Shown here: positions 21,362 through 29,993 of the stretch, in pieces | Layout of the letters: each line of letters opens with the position of its first letter | Numbering within the stretch: position 1 is the first letter of the stretch | Assembly: GCA_963777045.1 (NCBI GenBank) | Contig: CAVZPD010000015.1 | Coordinates: 1-64,000 of the forward strand | Direction: 5' to 3' | Origin: JAPSGM01 sp963777045 | GTDB lineage: Bacteria > Chloroflexota > Limnocylindria > QHBO01 | DNA length: 64,000 bases | Position numbers and translations under genes: made by a program | The notes under the pieces: generated by a model | Told to the model about the DNA's origin: nothing | Database searches by the model: none | Seen by the model: the letters and a program-made list of their open reading frames with translations, nothing else

Positions 21362-22219
21362 ATGCTCAGCGGCAGCCCGCACCGCCGAAGCCGGTCCGGG
21401 CTCCTGTTCGCGGCGTTCACGATCGCCTCGCTCCTGCTCCTGCTCGCCTCCGGGACCGATGCCGCCCGTTCGCTGCAGCGCGTGAGCGCCAGGGCGCTCG
21501 ATCCGGTGCGGCAGTCGATCGGCGGGATCGGCGAGGGGGTGGCTGGCATCGTGGGCGTCATCGGTGAGATCGACCGGCTGCGGACCGAGAACGAGGACCT
21601 GCGCCGGCGCCTTGCATCCGCCGAGCAGCGCATCGCCGAGCTGACGGAGGCGGCCAGCGAGAACGCCGACCTGCGTGACCTGCTGGGCCTGACCCAGTCG
21701 CTCGACATGGACCTGCTCCCGGTCCGCATCATCAGCCGCGACCCGTCCAACTTCACCTGGGAGGTCGGCATCGATGCCGGCACCGAAGACGGGCTGCGGC
21801 CCGGCATGCCGGTCGTGGGATCGGCACAGGGTGCGGGGGCGCTGGCCGGGACGGTGATCGAGGTCGGTCCCGCATCGGCCACGGTCCGAATGCTGGTCGA
21901 CACGCGCTCCAGCGTCGTCGCCATCGACCAGGAATCCCGGGCGTACGGCCTCATCCAGGGCCAGCTCGGCGGTCAGCTGGTGATGGTCCAGGTCGACGTG
22001 ACCGATGAGCTGCGGGTGGGCGACAGCGTGGTGACCGCCGGGCTGGTGCTCTCTGAAGGTGCCGCCTATTCAGCGTATCCTCGGGGTCTGCTCATCGGCA
22101 CCGTTCAGGCGGTCGAACCCGACACCAATGCGCTGACGCAGACCGGTTTCGTGCGACCAGCCCTGGACTTTCCGCGGCTCGATCGGCTCTTGGTGGTGCT
22201 CGACTTCCGCCAGGACTGA
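21362..22219 (+). CDS. mreC: MreC, rod-shape-determining protein
   Basis: MreC is a bitopic protein linking MreB to the periplasmic or extracellular wall-synthesis enzymes. The 285-residue protein has an N-terminal transmembrane helix (LLFAAFTIASLLLLLASG, about residues 14-31), a coiled coil (IDRLRTENEDLRRRLASAEQ), and the beta-barrel MreC core with ISRDPSNFTWEVGIDAGTED and GLRPGMPVV. It follows mreB in the usual order, with ATG at 21362. The operon seems to end here, because the next gene encodes a secreted protein. Confidence 0.92.
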   Translation: MLSGSPHRRSRSGLLFAAFTIASLLLLLASGTDAARSLQRVSARALDPVRQSIGGIGEGVAGIVGVIGEIDRLRTENEDLRRRLASAEQRIAELTEAASENADLRDLLGLTQSLDMDLLPVRIISRDPSNFTWEVGIDAGTEDGLRPGMPVVGSAQGAGALAGTVIEVGPASATVRMLVDTRSSVVAIDQESRAYGLIQGQLGGQLVMVQVDVTDELRVGDSVVTAGLVLSEGAAYSAYPRGLLIGTVQAVEPDTNALTQTGFVRPALDFPRLDRLLVVLDFRQD

Positions 22220-22374
22220 GCCGGGTGCATCGGTGCACATGGCCCCATCAGGCGCGCTCGCGCGGACCATCGGGGCATGTGCGTCGGCGCGCTCGCCGGG
22301 ATAGGCTCGAAGCAGGACGACAACCCGATGCCGGCGCGAGTGCCCTGCCGGACACGCTACCCGAGGACCGACCA

Positions 22375-23805
22375 TTGCCCGTGCGACTCCGAAGGCTCCT
22401 CGCCATCCCCCTCGCCCTTGCCTTCGCCGCCTCCCTGCTGCCGTCCGACCCCTTCGCCGGGCGGCGCGGTCCCAAGGTCGTCATCATCGTCGGCCCGACC
22501 GGGAGCGACTGACGGACGGCTACCGAACAACGCGAGGCAATCGAGATTGCGCGCCACAGCGGCCGCGGCCGGCGCGGACGTCGTCAAGGTCTACTCGCCC
22601 AACGCCACCTGGGCGAACGTGCCGGCGGCCGTCGAGGGCGCGAACGTGATCGTCTACCTGGGCCACGGCAATGGCTTCCCGAGCCCGCATAGCACGACTC
22701 GGGGACCCGCGTTCAGCGTCAACGGCTGGGGCCTGAACAGAACGACCGGCCAATGGCGACGCGACACCTGGTCGCACGACGATGGTGCTACTGCGGCGAG
22801 AGCGCGCTGCTCGGCGACGATGAGTCGTCCGCGGACGGCTGATTGGCGGCCAGTGGGAGTACTGCGGCGGAAATGACGGCACGCAGGGGATCCATCCGGC
22901 GCCCGGTTTCGTGATGGTTTACCAGGGCGCGTGCTATGCCCCGGGTGCAGGTGAGAGTGCGGATGCAACCGAGGCGATGGCGCAGGAGCGCGTCCGCAAC
23001 TACAGCTTCCCGACCTTTGCGCTGGGCGGGAGCGCGTATTTCGCGAACGACATGGGCGCGGCACCCGTCGTTGATCTCGTGCTGAGGAACCCGAACATGT
23101 CGTACGGCGACATCGCGCGGGCCGCGAACGGGTACAGCGCCGCAGACCAGGTGCACTCGAGCCACCCCGACGTACCGGGCGCCGAGATATGGGTTCAGAA
23201 GACCTACAACGTCCACCTCGAGTCGCACGGACTACTGGTACGCCTACGCTGGCAACCCGAACCTGACGCCCTCGAGCACGGGCACCAGCGTCGTCTTCAC
23301 CGACATCGGCTCCTCGGCGTTCAAGAACGACATCCTGTGGCTTGCCGACCAGGGCATCACCACCGGCTGCGCTGCCTACCGGTACTGCCCCGATGCCTAC
23401 GTCACCCGCGCCCAGATGGCCTCCTTCCTGGTCCGTGCCCTCGACCTGACGGCCGGCACCGGCGCCAACCTGTTCGATGACGACGACGGGCTTGGCGCGG
23501 AGCCCGACATCGACCGGCTCGCAACCGCCAAGGTGACCGCCGGCTGCGCGGATCGGCGCTACTGCCCCGATGGCCTGGTGACGCGTGCCCAGATGGCCTC
23601 GTTCCTCGTTCGCGCCCTGGGCCTGACGGCCGGCGGCGGGACGAACCTGTTCGACGACGACAACGCCTCGCCGCATCGGAATGACATCGACCGGCTGGCA
23701 ACTGCCGGTGTCACCGCCGGCTGCGCCTACCGCACCTTCTGCCCCGATGGCTACGTCACGCGTGGCCAGATGGCGGCCTTCCTGCATCGGGCCTTCAAGG
23801 GCTGA
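22375..23805 (+). pseudogene. secreted protein with SLH-type repeats, multiply frameshifted
   Basis: A signal peptide (LLAIPLALAFAASLLPSDPFA) after a TTG start at 22375 (GAGGA 7 bases upstream) is followed by KVVIIVGPTGS and a stop. The protein then continues in other frames: LTDGYR, then GADVVKVYSPNATWANV and IVYLGHGNGFPSPHS, then YCGESALLGDDESS, then GFVMVYQGACYAPGAGE, then TDYWYAYAGNPNLTPS and three SLH-type repeats ending at 23805. At least five frame changes are needed (near 22507, 22523, 22785, 22838 and 23232). The HGNG and GACYAPG segments suggest a His/Cys hydrolase of caspase-like fold; this is inference. It is either a real decaying gene or a badly sequenced one. Two further repeat-bearing genes follow. 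Confidence 0.65.
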
Positions 23806-23846
23806 CCGATGCCTCGCGAGTGGTCCATCAGTACCATGGTGGGGTC

Positions 23847-23895
23847 CGGGTCGGTTGGGTAGGGTGCAGTTCCGCATGAGCCCCCGGCCGACCCG
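23847..23895. promoter_or_regulatory. inverted repeat and -10-like box before the GH18 gene
   Basis: CGGGTCGG at 23847-23854 and CCGACCCG at 23888-23895 are perfect 8-base inverted repeats enclosing a TAGGGT -10-like hexamer (23860-23865). It could be an operator or an mRNA leader hairpin. There is no further evidence. Confidence 0.3.
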
Positions 23896-23925
23896 TCGTC
23901 GCGATCGATCCTGAGGTACCCGTCC

Positions 23926-25747
23926 GTGATCCGCCGCCCGAGCGCCCTCCTCCTGCTCCTCGCCCTGCTCGTCACGCTGACGGCCCCACCCGGCGTCTCT
24001 TGCGGACGATCCCCCGTCGGAGGGCTCGGTCGTGACCTCGAACGGCCGCGTCCTGCCGCCGCTGCCCGCCGAACTGAGCGGCACGACCGTGCACGGCGAG
24101 ATGCTTGCCGACGAAGGCGCTGCGCAACTCCAGTTCGCCGCCGGTGCGCAGCCTGCAGAGATGCCCGGTGGCGCCTCTTCCCTCGCCCTCCCGAACGGGC
24201 TGAAGAAGGAGGTCCTCGGGTTTCTGCCGTACTGGCTTCTCAGCGATGCCAACCTCTCGTTCCTGCGGTACGACCTCGTCTCCACCATCGCCTACTTCAG
24301 CGTCGGCGCCAGCCGGGATGGCTACCTGCTGAAGGGCACAACCTCCAAACCGTCCACGGGCTGGGCGGGCTGGACCAGCTCGCTCATGACAAGCGTGACG
24401 AACCAGGCGCATGCGCACGGCGGACGCGTCGTCCTCACCGTGACGATGATGGGCTGGAACTCGAGCTCGCTCGCCGACATGCAGGCCTTCCTCGCCAGCG
24501 CGTCGGCCAGGTCTCGGCTCGTGGGCCAGATCGTCGACGCGGTGGGCTCGCGGAATGCCGATGGCGTGAACCTTGACTTCGAACCGGTCCCGAGCAGTTC
24601 TCGCAGCCAGTACACGGCCTTCGTGCGACAGGTCAAGCAGGGGCTGGTCGATGCGGGCGTGGGCAGCTACCTGACCGTCGATGTGTCTGCAGGGGCGGCC
24701 ACCTGGGCCACCGGCTGGGATGTCGCCGCACTCGCGCAGCCCGGCGGCGCCGATCACCTCTTCGTGATGGGCTACGACTACCACTGGTCAGGATCGACTC
24801 GGGCCGGCGGCGTCGCCCCCATGCAGAGCCCGTACACGATCGACGTTGAGGGCACCATGCAGGACTTCCTGGACGAGGTTCCAGGCTCCAGGCTGATCTG
24901 GGGCGTGCCCTACTACGGACGGAAATGGCCGACCTCTTCGAGCGCTCTGAACGCCACGACGCTCGGGGGACCGTCCGTTTCGCTGACCTACAACGGCCAT
25001 CGCACCGAGGCGGGCCAGTACGGACGCCTCTGGGACGGGGTTGGCCAGGTGCCCTGGTACCGCTACTGGGACAGCGCCAAGGGCAACTGGGTGGAGGGCT
25101 ACTACGACGACGTCCAGTCGCTGTCGGCGAAGTACCAGCTCATCAACCAGCGTGGCCTGGCGGGCACGGGCATGTGGACCCTGTTGATGGACAAGGGTCG
25201 ATCCGAACTGTGGCAGCTGCTCGCCGAGTCATTCGCCCCACCCTTCGACGACATCGGTTCATCGCCGTTCCGCACGGACATCTACTGGCTGGCCGGCGCG
25301 GGGATCACGAGCGGCTGCACGTCGACCAGCTTCTGCCCGCTCCGGACGGTGACGCGCGAGCAGATGGCGTCGTTCCTGGCGCGCAGCCTGGAACTTCCGG
25401 CGACTGCCACCGACTACTTCACCGATGATGACTCCAGTCCTCACGAGGGCGACATCAACCGCCTGGCGGCTGCCGGGATCACCGGTGGCTGCGCATCCGG
25501 TCGGTTCTGTCCGGGTGCTTCGGTTAGCCGCGAGCAGATGGCGTCGTTCCTGAGGCGCGCTCTCTCGCTGGTCGACGGCGCGGGCGCGAACCTGTTCGAC
25601 GACGACAACGGCAGCCCATTCGAGCCCGATATCGACCGCCTCGCGACGGCGGCCATCACCGGCGGGTGCGCCGAGCGCCGCTTCTGCCCTGGTGGCGCGA
25701 TCACGCGCGAGCAGATGGCGGCTTTCCTTCACCGCGCCTTCCGCTAG
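23926..25747 (+). CDS. secreted GH18 glycosidase with three SLH-type repeats (one frameshift)
   Basis: A GTG at 23926, with TGAGG 9 bases upstream, opens a signal peptide (SALLLLLALLVTLTAPPGVS). A +1 frame change near 23996-24003 joins it to DDPPSEGSVV and the rest of the protein, about 606 residues in all. The GH18 barrel includes VLGFLPYW, VLTVTMMGW and the catalytic DGVNLDFEP motif (DxxDxDxE type, catalytic Glu present), then GYDYHWSG and GMWTLLMDKG. The C-terminus has three repeats of about 60 residues with the pattern DI-x-LA-x-AGIT-x-GC ... FCP ... VTREQMASFL. It probably acts on chitin-like or peptidoglycan glycans at the cell surface, with the repeats anchoring it. Confidence 0.8.
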
Positions 25748-25775
25748 GGCAGGACCTGGTGACCGGGGGGTACCA

Positions 25776-25787
25776 GCCCGATCGGGC
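25776..25787. other. 12-base perfect palindrome between GH18 and CAP genes
   Basis: GCCCGATCGGGC lies just after the GH18 gene, beside a CTGGT/ACCAG pair (25756-25760 and 25772-25776). It could be part of a terminator or a protein-binding site. There is no T tract. Confidence 0.3.
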
Positions 25788-25864
25788 CATGGTTGCCGGC
25801 GCACGCAGTCCGTAGGGTGAACCGACACCAGATCGGTCACGCGCATCAAGGGGGAGTGCCCTAC

Positions 25865-26902
25865 ATGTCCACCCGAGCCCGCTTCAGCATCGCCGGCGGG
25901 GGAACCCGATTCGCTGCCCTGAGCTTCGCCGCGGTCGTCTTCATGGCGGGCCTGGCGCTTCCCGCACCCGCGGCGGCGTATGGCGGCGATGGGCTGCGGG
26001 CAGCCGCCAATGGCTACCGAGCCTCGCAGCACCTGGCTCCCGTGGCCGGCACGGCGCTCCTGGACGAGATCGCCACGGCCCGCGCCGCAGACATGGCAGC
26101 GCACAACGCGCTGAAGCACGACATGGCGTACGTCGAGGCGCGCATCAAAGCGGCCGGCGTGTGCTGGACCGGGTACGGCGAGATCATCGCCTGGTCGAGC
26201 GGTGAGTACTCGTACAACCGCACCATGCTCCAGTGGTGGGACTCCGCAACGCACAAGGCCATCATGATGAGCTCCTCTTACAACGCCGCCGGCGGCGCGT
26301 GGCAGCGGTCGGCGCAGGGCGGCAACTTCTCGGTCATGGTCTTCGTCACGCTGTGCGGGGCCGACGTGCCGAGCCAGGCGTACGGTGACACGCCGTTCAC
26401 CGACATCACCGCCTCCAGCTTCCGCAGCGACATCGAGTGGCTCTTCGATGCCGGCATCACCGGCGGTTGCTCGTCCGACTCGTTCTGTCCGACCGCGTCG
26501 GTGACGCGAGCCCAGATGGCCTCCTTCGTGGCGCGCGCCCTGTCGCTGCCGGCGGCAAGCCGGGACTACTTCGCCGATGACAACGGGACGTCGCACGAAG
26601 GGTCGATCAACCAGCTGGCTGAAGCGGGCATCGCAACCGGATGCGGCGTTGGCCGCTTCTGCCCCTCGGCGCTGGTGACGCGGGAGCAGATGGCGTCCTT
26701 CCTGGTACGTGCTCGCGGCCTGAGCGCCGGCGCCTCGGTGGACCTCTTCGTCGACGACGACGCGAGCCAGCACGAGGCGAACATCAACCGCCTCGCCTAC
26801 AGCGGCGTGACTGCCGGCTGCGCCGAGCGTCGCTACTGTCCGGTGAACTCGGTGAGCCGCGGGCAGATGGCCGCCTTCCTGCACCGCGCCTTCGGCAGCT
26901 GA
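25865..26902 (+). CDS. secreted CAP-domain protein with three SLH-type repeats
   Basis: This 345-residue protein has a signal peptide (AALSFAAVVFMAGLALPAPAAA), a CAP (SCP/PR1-like) domain at about residues 40-175, and three C-terminal SLH-type repeats. CAP hallmarks are AANGYRASQHLAPV, HNALKHDMAYVEARI, GYGEIIAW and WWDSATHKAIMM. The repeats show GITGGC...FCP and VTRAQMASF, as in the two preceding genes. The ATG at 25865 is chosen for AAGGGGGAG 8 bases upstream and for the signal peptide that follows. Bacterial CAP proteins are secreted with largely unknown function. A TAGGGT box lies at 25813-25818. The frame is intact. Confidence 0.85.
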   Translation: MSTRARFSIAGGGTRFAALSFAAVVFMAGLALPAPAAAYGGDGLRAAANGYRASQHLAPVAGTALLDEIATARAADMAAHNALKHDMAYVEARIKAAGVCWTGYGEIIAWSSGEYSYNRTMLQWWDSATHKAIMMSSSYNAAGGAWQRSAQGGNFSVMVFVTLCGADVPSQAYGDTPFTDITASSFRSDIEWLFDAGITGGCSSDSFCPTASVTRAQMASFVARALSLPAASRDYFADDNGTSHEGSINQLAEAGIATGCGVGRFCPSALVTREQMASFLVRARGLSAGASVDLFVDDDASQHEANINRLAYSGVTAGCAERRYCPVNSVSRGQMAAFLHRAFGS

Positions 26903-26907
26903 CCGCG

Positions 26908-26913
26908 TAGAAT
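26908..26913 (+). promoter_or_regulatory. -10 (TAGAAT) of a probable leaderless rph transcript
   Basis: TAGAAT ends 8 bases before the rph ATG and there is no Shine-Dalgarno sequence, so transcription should begin at or next to the start codon. Confidence 0.45.
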
Positions 26914-26921
26914 CGGCGGCG

Positions 26922-27656
26922 ATGACTACCATCGCCGCCGGCCGGCGCCCTGATGGGCGCGCGCCCAACCAGCTGCGCCCGGTCAAGATCGTGACCGACT
27001 ACCTGAAGTTCGCCGAGGGATCGGTGCTGATCAGGGTGGGCGACACCCGGGTGGTCTGCGCCGTCACCATCGACGACCGCGTGCCCGGCTGGCTGCGCGG
27101 CAAGGGCGGGGGCTGGGTGACGGCCGAGTACAGCATGCTGCCGCGCGCGGGGACCGAGCGCTCCCAACGGGAGTCGATGTCGGGTCGCGTCGGTGGCCGG
27201 ACCCACGAGATCCAGCGCCTGATCGGCCGCTCGCTGCGCGGCGTCGTCGACCTCGCGCGGCTCGGCGAGCGGACCATCACCGTCGACTGCGACGTGATCC
27301 AGGCCGACGGCGGCACGCGCACCGCGAGCATCACCGGCGCCTACGTCGCGATCGCGCGCGCCATGAACCGGTTCGGAATGGGGCAGCTGCTCAACGGGCA
27401 GGTCGCCGCCGTGAGCGTCGGCATGGCGGGCGGTGCGACGCTGCTCGACCTCAACTACGTCGAGGACTCGACGGCTGACGTCGACCTCAACGTCGTCATG
27501 ACGAGCGACGACCGCTTCGTCGAGATCCAGGGAACGGCTGAGCATCGCGCCTTCGATCGCGGCCAGATGAACCAGATGGTGGACCTCGCCGCCGCCGGCA
27601 TCCGGCAGCTGTTCGAGATCCAGCGCACGGCGATCGAGGCTCCCGCCTCGGAGTGA
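26922..27656 (+). CDS. rph: RNase PH
   Basis: RNase PH is a phosphorolytic 3'-5' exoribonuclease that trims tRNA 3' ends. The 244-residue protein has the family opening RPDGRAPNQLRPVKIVTDYL, then GRVGGRTHEIQRLIGRSLR and the phosphate-site region TVDCDVIQADGGTRTASITG. Length is normal. It overlaps rdgB by GTGA, the common rph-rdgB pairing. The start at 26922 is supported by the -10 box at 26908. Confidence 0.96.
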   Translation: MTTIAAGRRPDGRAPNQLRPVKIVTDYLKFAEGSVLIRVGDTRVVCAVTIDDRVPGWLRGKGGGWVTAEYSMLPRAGTERSQRESMSGRVGGRTHEIQRLIGRSLRGVVDLARLGERTITVDCDVIQADGGTRTASITGAYVAIARAMNRFGMGQLLNGQVAAVSVGMAGGATLLDLNYVEDSTADVDLNVVMTSDDRFVEIQGTAEHRAFDRGQMNQMVDLAAAGIRQLFEIQRTAIEAPASE

Positions 27657-28252
27657 CCGACCTGCTGCTGGGAACCACGAACGCCGGCAAGCAGCGAGAG
27701 TTCCGCCGGCTGCTGGCAGGGTTGCCCGGCCGGATCGTGGTGCCGCAGCAGATCGGCCTGGACCTGGAGGTACCCGAGCCGCACCACAGCTACGCCGAGA
27801 ACGCCACGGAGAAGGCGCGCGCCTACTGCCGTGCATCGGGCCTGATCACCGTCGCCGATGACTCGGGCATCGAGGCGGCTGCCCTGGATTGGGGACCCGG
27901 CGTCCGCAGCGCGCGCTTCGGCGACTCGTCCCGCGGCCACGCCGAGCGGATGCTGGACGCGCTGGGCGACGCCGAAGATCGTCGCGCGCGGATGGTCTGC
28001 GTCCTGGCGGTCGCCGTGCCCGATGAGCGCGGCCCCCGGGTCGAGACCTTCAGCGGGGTGCTGGAAGGGACGATCGCGCACGAGCGGCGTGGCCAGGGCG
28101 GATTCGGCTACGACCCGATCTTCCTGCTCCCGAGCGGCGTGACCACCGCAGAGCTGCCGGAGGGCGAAAAGGACGCCATCTCGCATCGGGGACGCGCCGC
28201 AGGCGCCGCGACGCCACGCCTTCGCCAGCTGCTGGATGACGGCACCGGTTGA
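27653..28252 (+). CDS. rdgB: XTP/dITP pyrophosphatase RdgB (HAM1 family)
   Basis: RdgB hydrolyses non-canonical purine nucleoside triphosphates (dITP, XTP) to monophosphates and so protects DNA and RNA. The 199-residue protein has LLLGTTNAGKQREFRRLL at the N-terminus, the metal/nucleotide motif VADDSGIEAAAL and the GQGGFGYDPIFLLP signature, plus SHRGRA near the C-terminus. The GTG start overlaps the rph stop. Length is typical. Confidence 0.95.
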   Translation: MTDLLLGTTNAGKQREFRRLLAGLPGRIVVPQQIGLDLEVPEPHHSYAENATEKARAYCRASGLITVADDSGIEAAALDWGPGVRSARFGDSSRGHAERMLDALGDAEDRRARMVCVLAVAVPDERGPRVETFSGVLEGTIAHERRGQGGFGYDPIFLLPSGVTTAELPEGEKDAISHRGRAAGAATPRLRQLLDDGTG

Positions 28253-28267
28253 GCGTTGGCCAGCCGG

Positions 28268-28273
28268 TACAAT
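28268..28273 (+). promoter_or_regulatory. -10 (TACAAT) of the wbp-like operon
   Basis: TACAAT lies 23 bases before the ATG at 28297, which has GAAAGGAG as ribosome-binding site. A TTGAGC lies 13 bases upstream, too close for a standard -35. It probably drives the five-gene sugar operon. Confidence 0.45.
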
Positions 28274-28296
28274 TCGTCTCTCCGAAAGGAGCACGC

Positions 28297-28896
28297 ATGA
28301 GCGAGCGCCCGGTGCGCGTCCATCCCACCGCCGACGTGGCAGCCGATGCCAGCATCGGTCCCGGCAGCAGCGTCTGGAACCAGGCACAGGTCCGGGAACG
28401 GGCACGTGTCGGTGCCGGATGCATCATCGGCAAGAACGTCTACGTGGACACCGATGTCGTCATCGGCGACAACGTGAAAGTCCAGAACAACGTCAGCCTG
28501 TACCACGGCGTGACCGTGGAGGACGGCGTCTTCATCGGCCCGCATGTGTGCTTCACCAACGACAAGGTGCCGCGCGCGATCAACGCCGACGGCTCGGTCA
28601 AGACCGATGACGACTGGGACGTCTCGCCGATCCTGGTGCGGCACGGTGCCGCACTCGGGGCCAACAGCACCATCCTGCCCGGGGTCACCATCGGCCGCTG
28701 GGCGATGGTCGGGTCAGGCTCGGTGGTGACCCGGGATGTCGGCGATCACGAGCTGGTGGTGGGGAACCCGGCACGGCGCATCGGCAGCGCCTGCGCCTGC
28801 GGCCAGCCGCTGCGCGATGGCGACGACGGCGCGCCGTTCCATGGGCGCTGCCCGTCGTGTGGCGAGCATTTCCCGGCCCGCGGGGACGGCCAGTGA
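28297..28896 (+). CDS. wbpD: WbpD-like UDP-amino-sugar N-acetyltransferase
   Basis: This 199-residue left-handed beta-helix acetyltransferase starts VHPTADVAADASIGPGSSVW and carries many hexapeptide turns, with YHGVTVEDGVFIGPHVCFTND and PGVTIGRWAMVGSGSVVTRD as in WbpD/WlbB. These enzymes acetylate the 3-amino group of UDP-2-acetamido-3-amino-glucuronic acid. The C-terminus adds a probable zinc ribbon (CACGQPL ... CPSCGEHF, four cysteines), seen in some homologues. The ATG at 28297 has GAAAGGAG upstream. It is first of five genes that together make a complete pathway. Confidence 0.82.
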   Translation: MSERPVRVHPTADVAADASIGPGSSVWNQAQVRERARVGAGCIIGKNVYVDTDVVIGDNVKVQNNVSLYHGVTVEDGVFIGPHVCFTNDKVPRAINADGSVKTDDDWDVSPILVRHGAALGANSTILPGVTIGRWAMVGSGSVVTRDVGDHELVVGNPARRIGSACACGQPLRDGDDGAPFHGRCPSCGEHFPARGDGQ

Positions 28897-29993
28897 AGGT
28901 CGTGACCGTGGTCGGCGCGCGGCCGCAGTTCATCAAGGCCGCCAGCGTCAGCCGCGCCCTGCGCGCCGAGCACGTCGAGATCCTGGTCCACACCGGACAG
29001 CACTACGACGATGCCATGAGCGACGCGTTCTTCCGCGACCTGCAGATCCCGCAGCCGGATGTGAACCTGGAGGTTGGGAGCGCTCCGCACGGCGTCCAGA
29101 CCGGGGAGATCATGCGGCGGCTGGAGCCGGTGCTGGTGGAGCACCAGCCGGACGTGGTGCTGGTCTACGGCGATACCAACTCCACGCTGGCCGCGGCGGT
29201 GGTGGCCAGCAAGGTCGCCTTCGGTGATGGCCGACGGCCGCTGCTGGCCCACGTGGAGGCCGGACTGCGCTCCTTCAACCGCGAGATGCCAGAGGAGCGC
29301 AACCGCATCGTCGCCGACCACCTTGCCGATCTCCTCCTGGCGCCGACCGCGACCGCGGTGAAGCACCTGGAGCGAGAGGGCCTGGCGGAAAGGACGCAGC
29401 TGGTGGGCGACGTCATGGTCGACTCGTTCCGCTGGGCTGCCGCTCAGTCCGAGGCCCATCTCCCCGAGGTGGCGCGGGAGAGTCCGGGCTTCGTGCTGCT
29501 GACCATGCACCGCGCCGAGAACGTCGACGAGCCGAGCCGGCTGGCGTCGTGGATGGCTGCGGTGGACGTCGGGCGCCCCGTCATCTTCACCGTCCACCCT
29601 CGCACGCGAGCCGTGCTCGATCGCGCGGCCATCGACCTGCCGGGCAACGTCATCGCCATCGATCCGGTCGGCTTCCTGCAGATGGTCGCGCTCGAGCAGG
29701 CGGCTGCGGCCATCGCCACCGATTCCGGTGGCGTGCAGAAGGAGGCCTACCTGGCCGGCGTGCCGTGCATCACCCTCCGTCGCGAAACGGAATGGGTGGA
29801 GACGGTCGAGGCCGGGTGGAACCGGTTGGTCGGGGCCGAACCATCGGGCCTGCGAGCTGCCCTCGAGGACGAGGCCTTCATGAATGGCAGTGCGCGCCCC
29901 CGTCCGGACCTGTACGGTGACGGCAACGCCGCCCGACGGATCGTGGCGGCTCTCGAAGCGATGATCCCGGCCAAGGAGGCCATGACGACGTGA
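28893..29993 (+). CDS. wbpI: UDP-GlcNAc 2-epimerase family (WbpI-like)
   Basis: This is a 366-residue non-hydrolysing UDP-sugar 2-epimerase of GT-B-like fold. It contains VVGARPQFIKAASVSRAL, VHTGQHYDDAMSDAFF, VYGDTNSTLAAA, HVEAGLRSFNREMPEERNR and ATDSGGVQKEAYL, all family signatures. In this operon the likely substrate is UDP-2,3-diacetamido-glucuronic acid, giving the manno epimer, as for WbpI/WlbD. A WecB role on UDP-GlcNAc cannot be excluded from sequence alone. The GTG start shares GTGA with the previous stop, and the end overlaps the next gene in the same way. Confidence 0.85.
   Translation: MKVVTVVGARPQFIKAASVSRALRAEHVEILVHTGQHYDDAMSDAFFRDLQIPQPDVNLEVGSAPHGVQTGEIMRRLEPVLVEHQPDVVLVYGDTNSTLAAAVVASKVAFGDGRRPLLAHVEAGLRSFNREMPEERNRIVADHLADLLLAPTATAVKHLEREGLAERTQLVGDVMVDSFRWAAAQSEAHLPEVARESPGFVLLTMHRAENVDEPSRLASWMAAVDVGRPVIFTVHPRTRAVLDRAAIDLPGNVIAIDPVGFLQMVALEQAAAAIATDSGGVQKEAYLAGVPCITLRRETEWVETVEAGWNRLVGAEPSGLRAALEDEAFMNGSARPRPDLYGDGNAARRIVAALEAMIPAKEAMTT

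Noticed and set aside
22375..26902. CRISPR-like or tandem DNA repeat in the SLH region
   Set aside because: The repetition is at protein level with divergent DNA; no short identical repeats with regular spacers.
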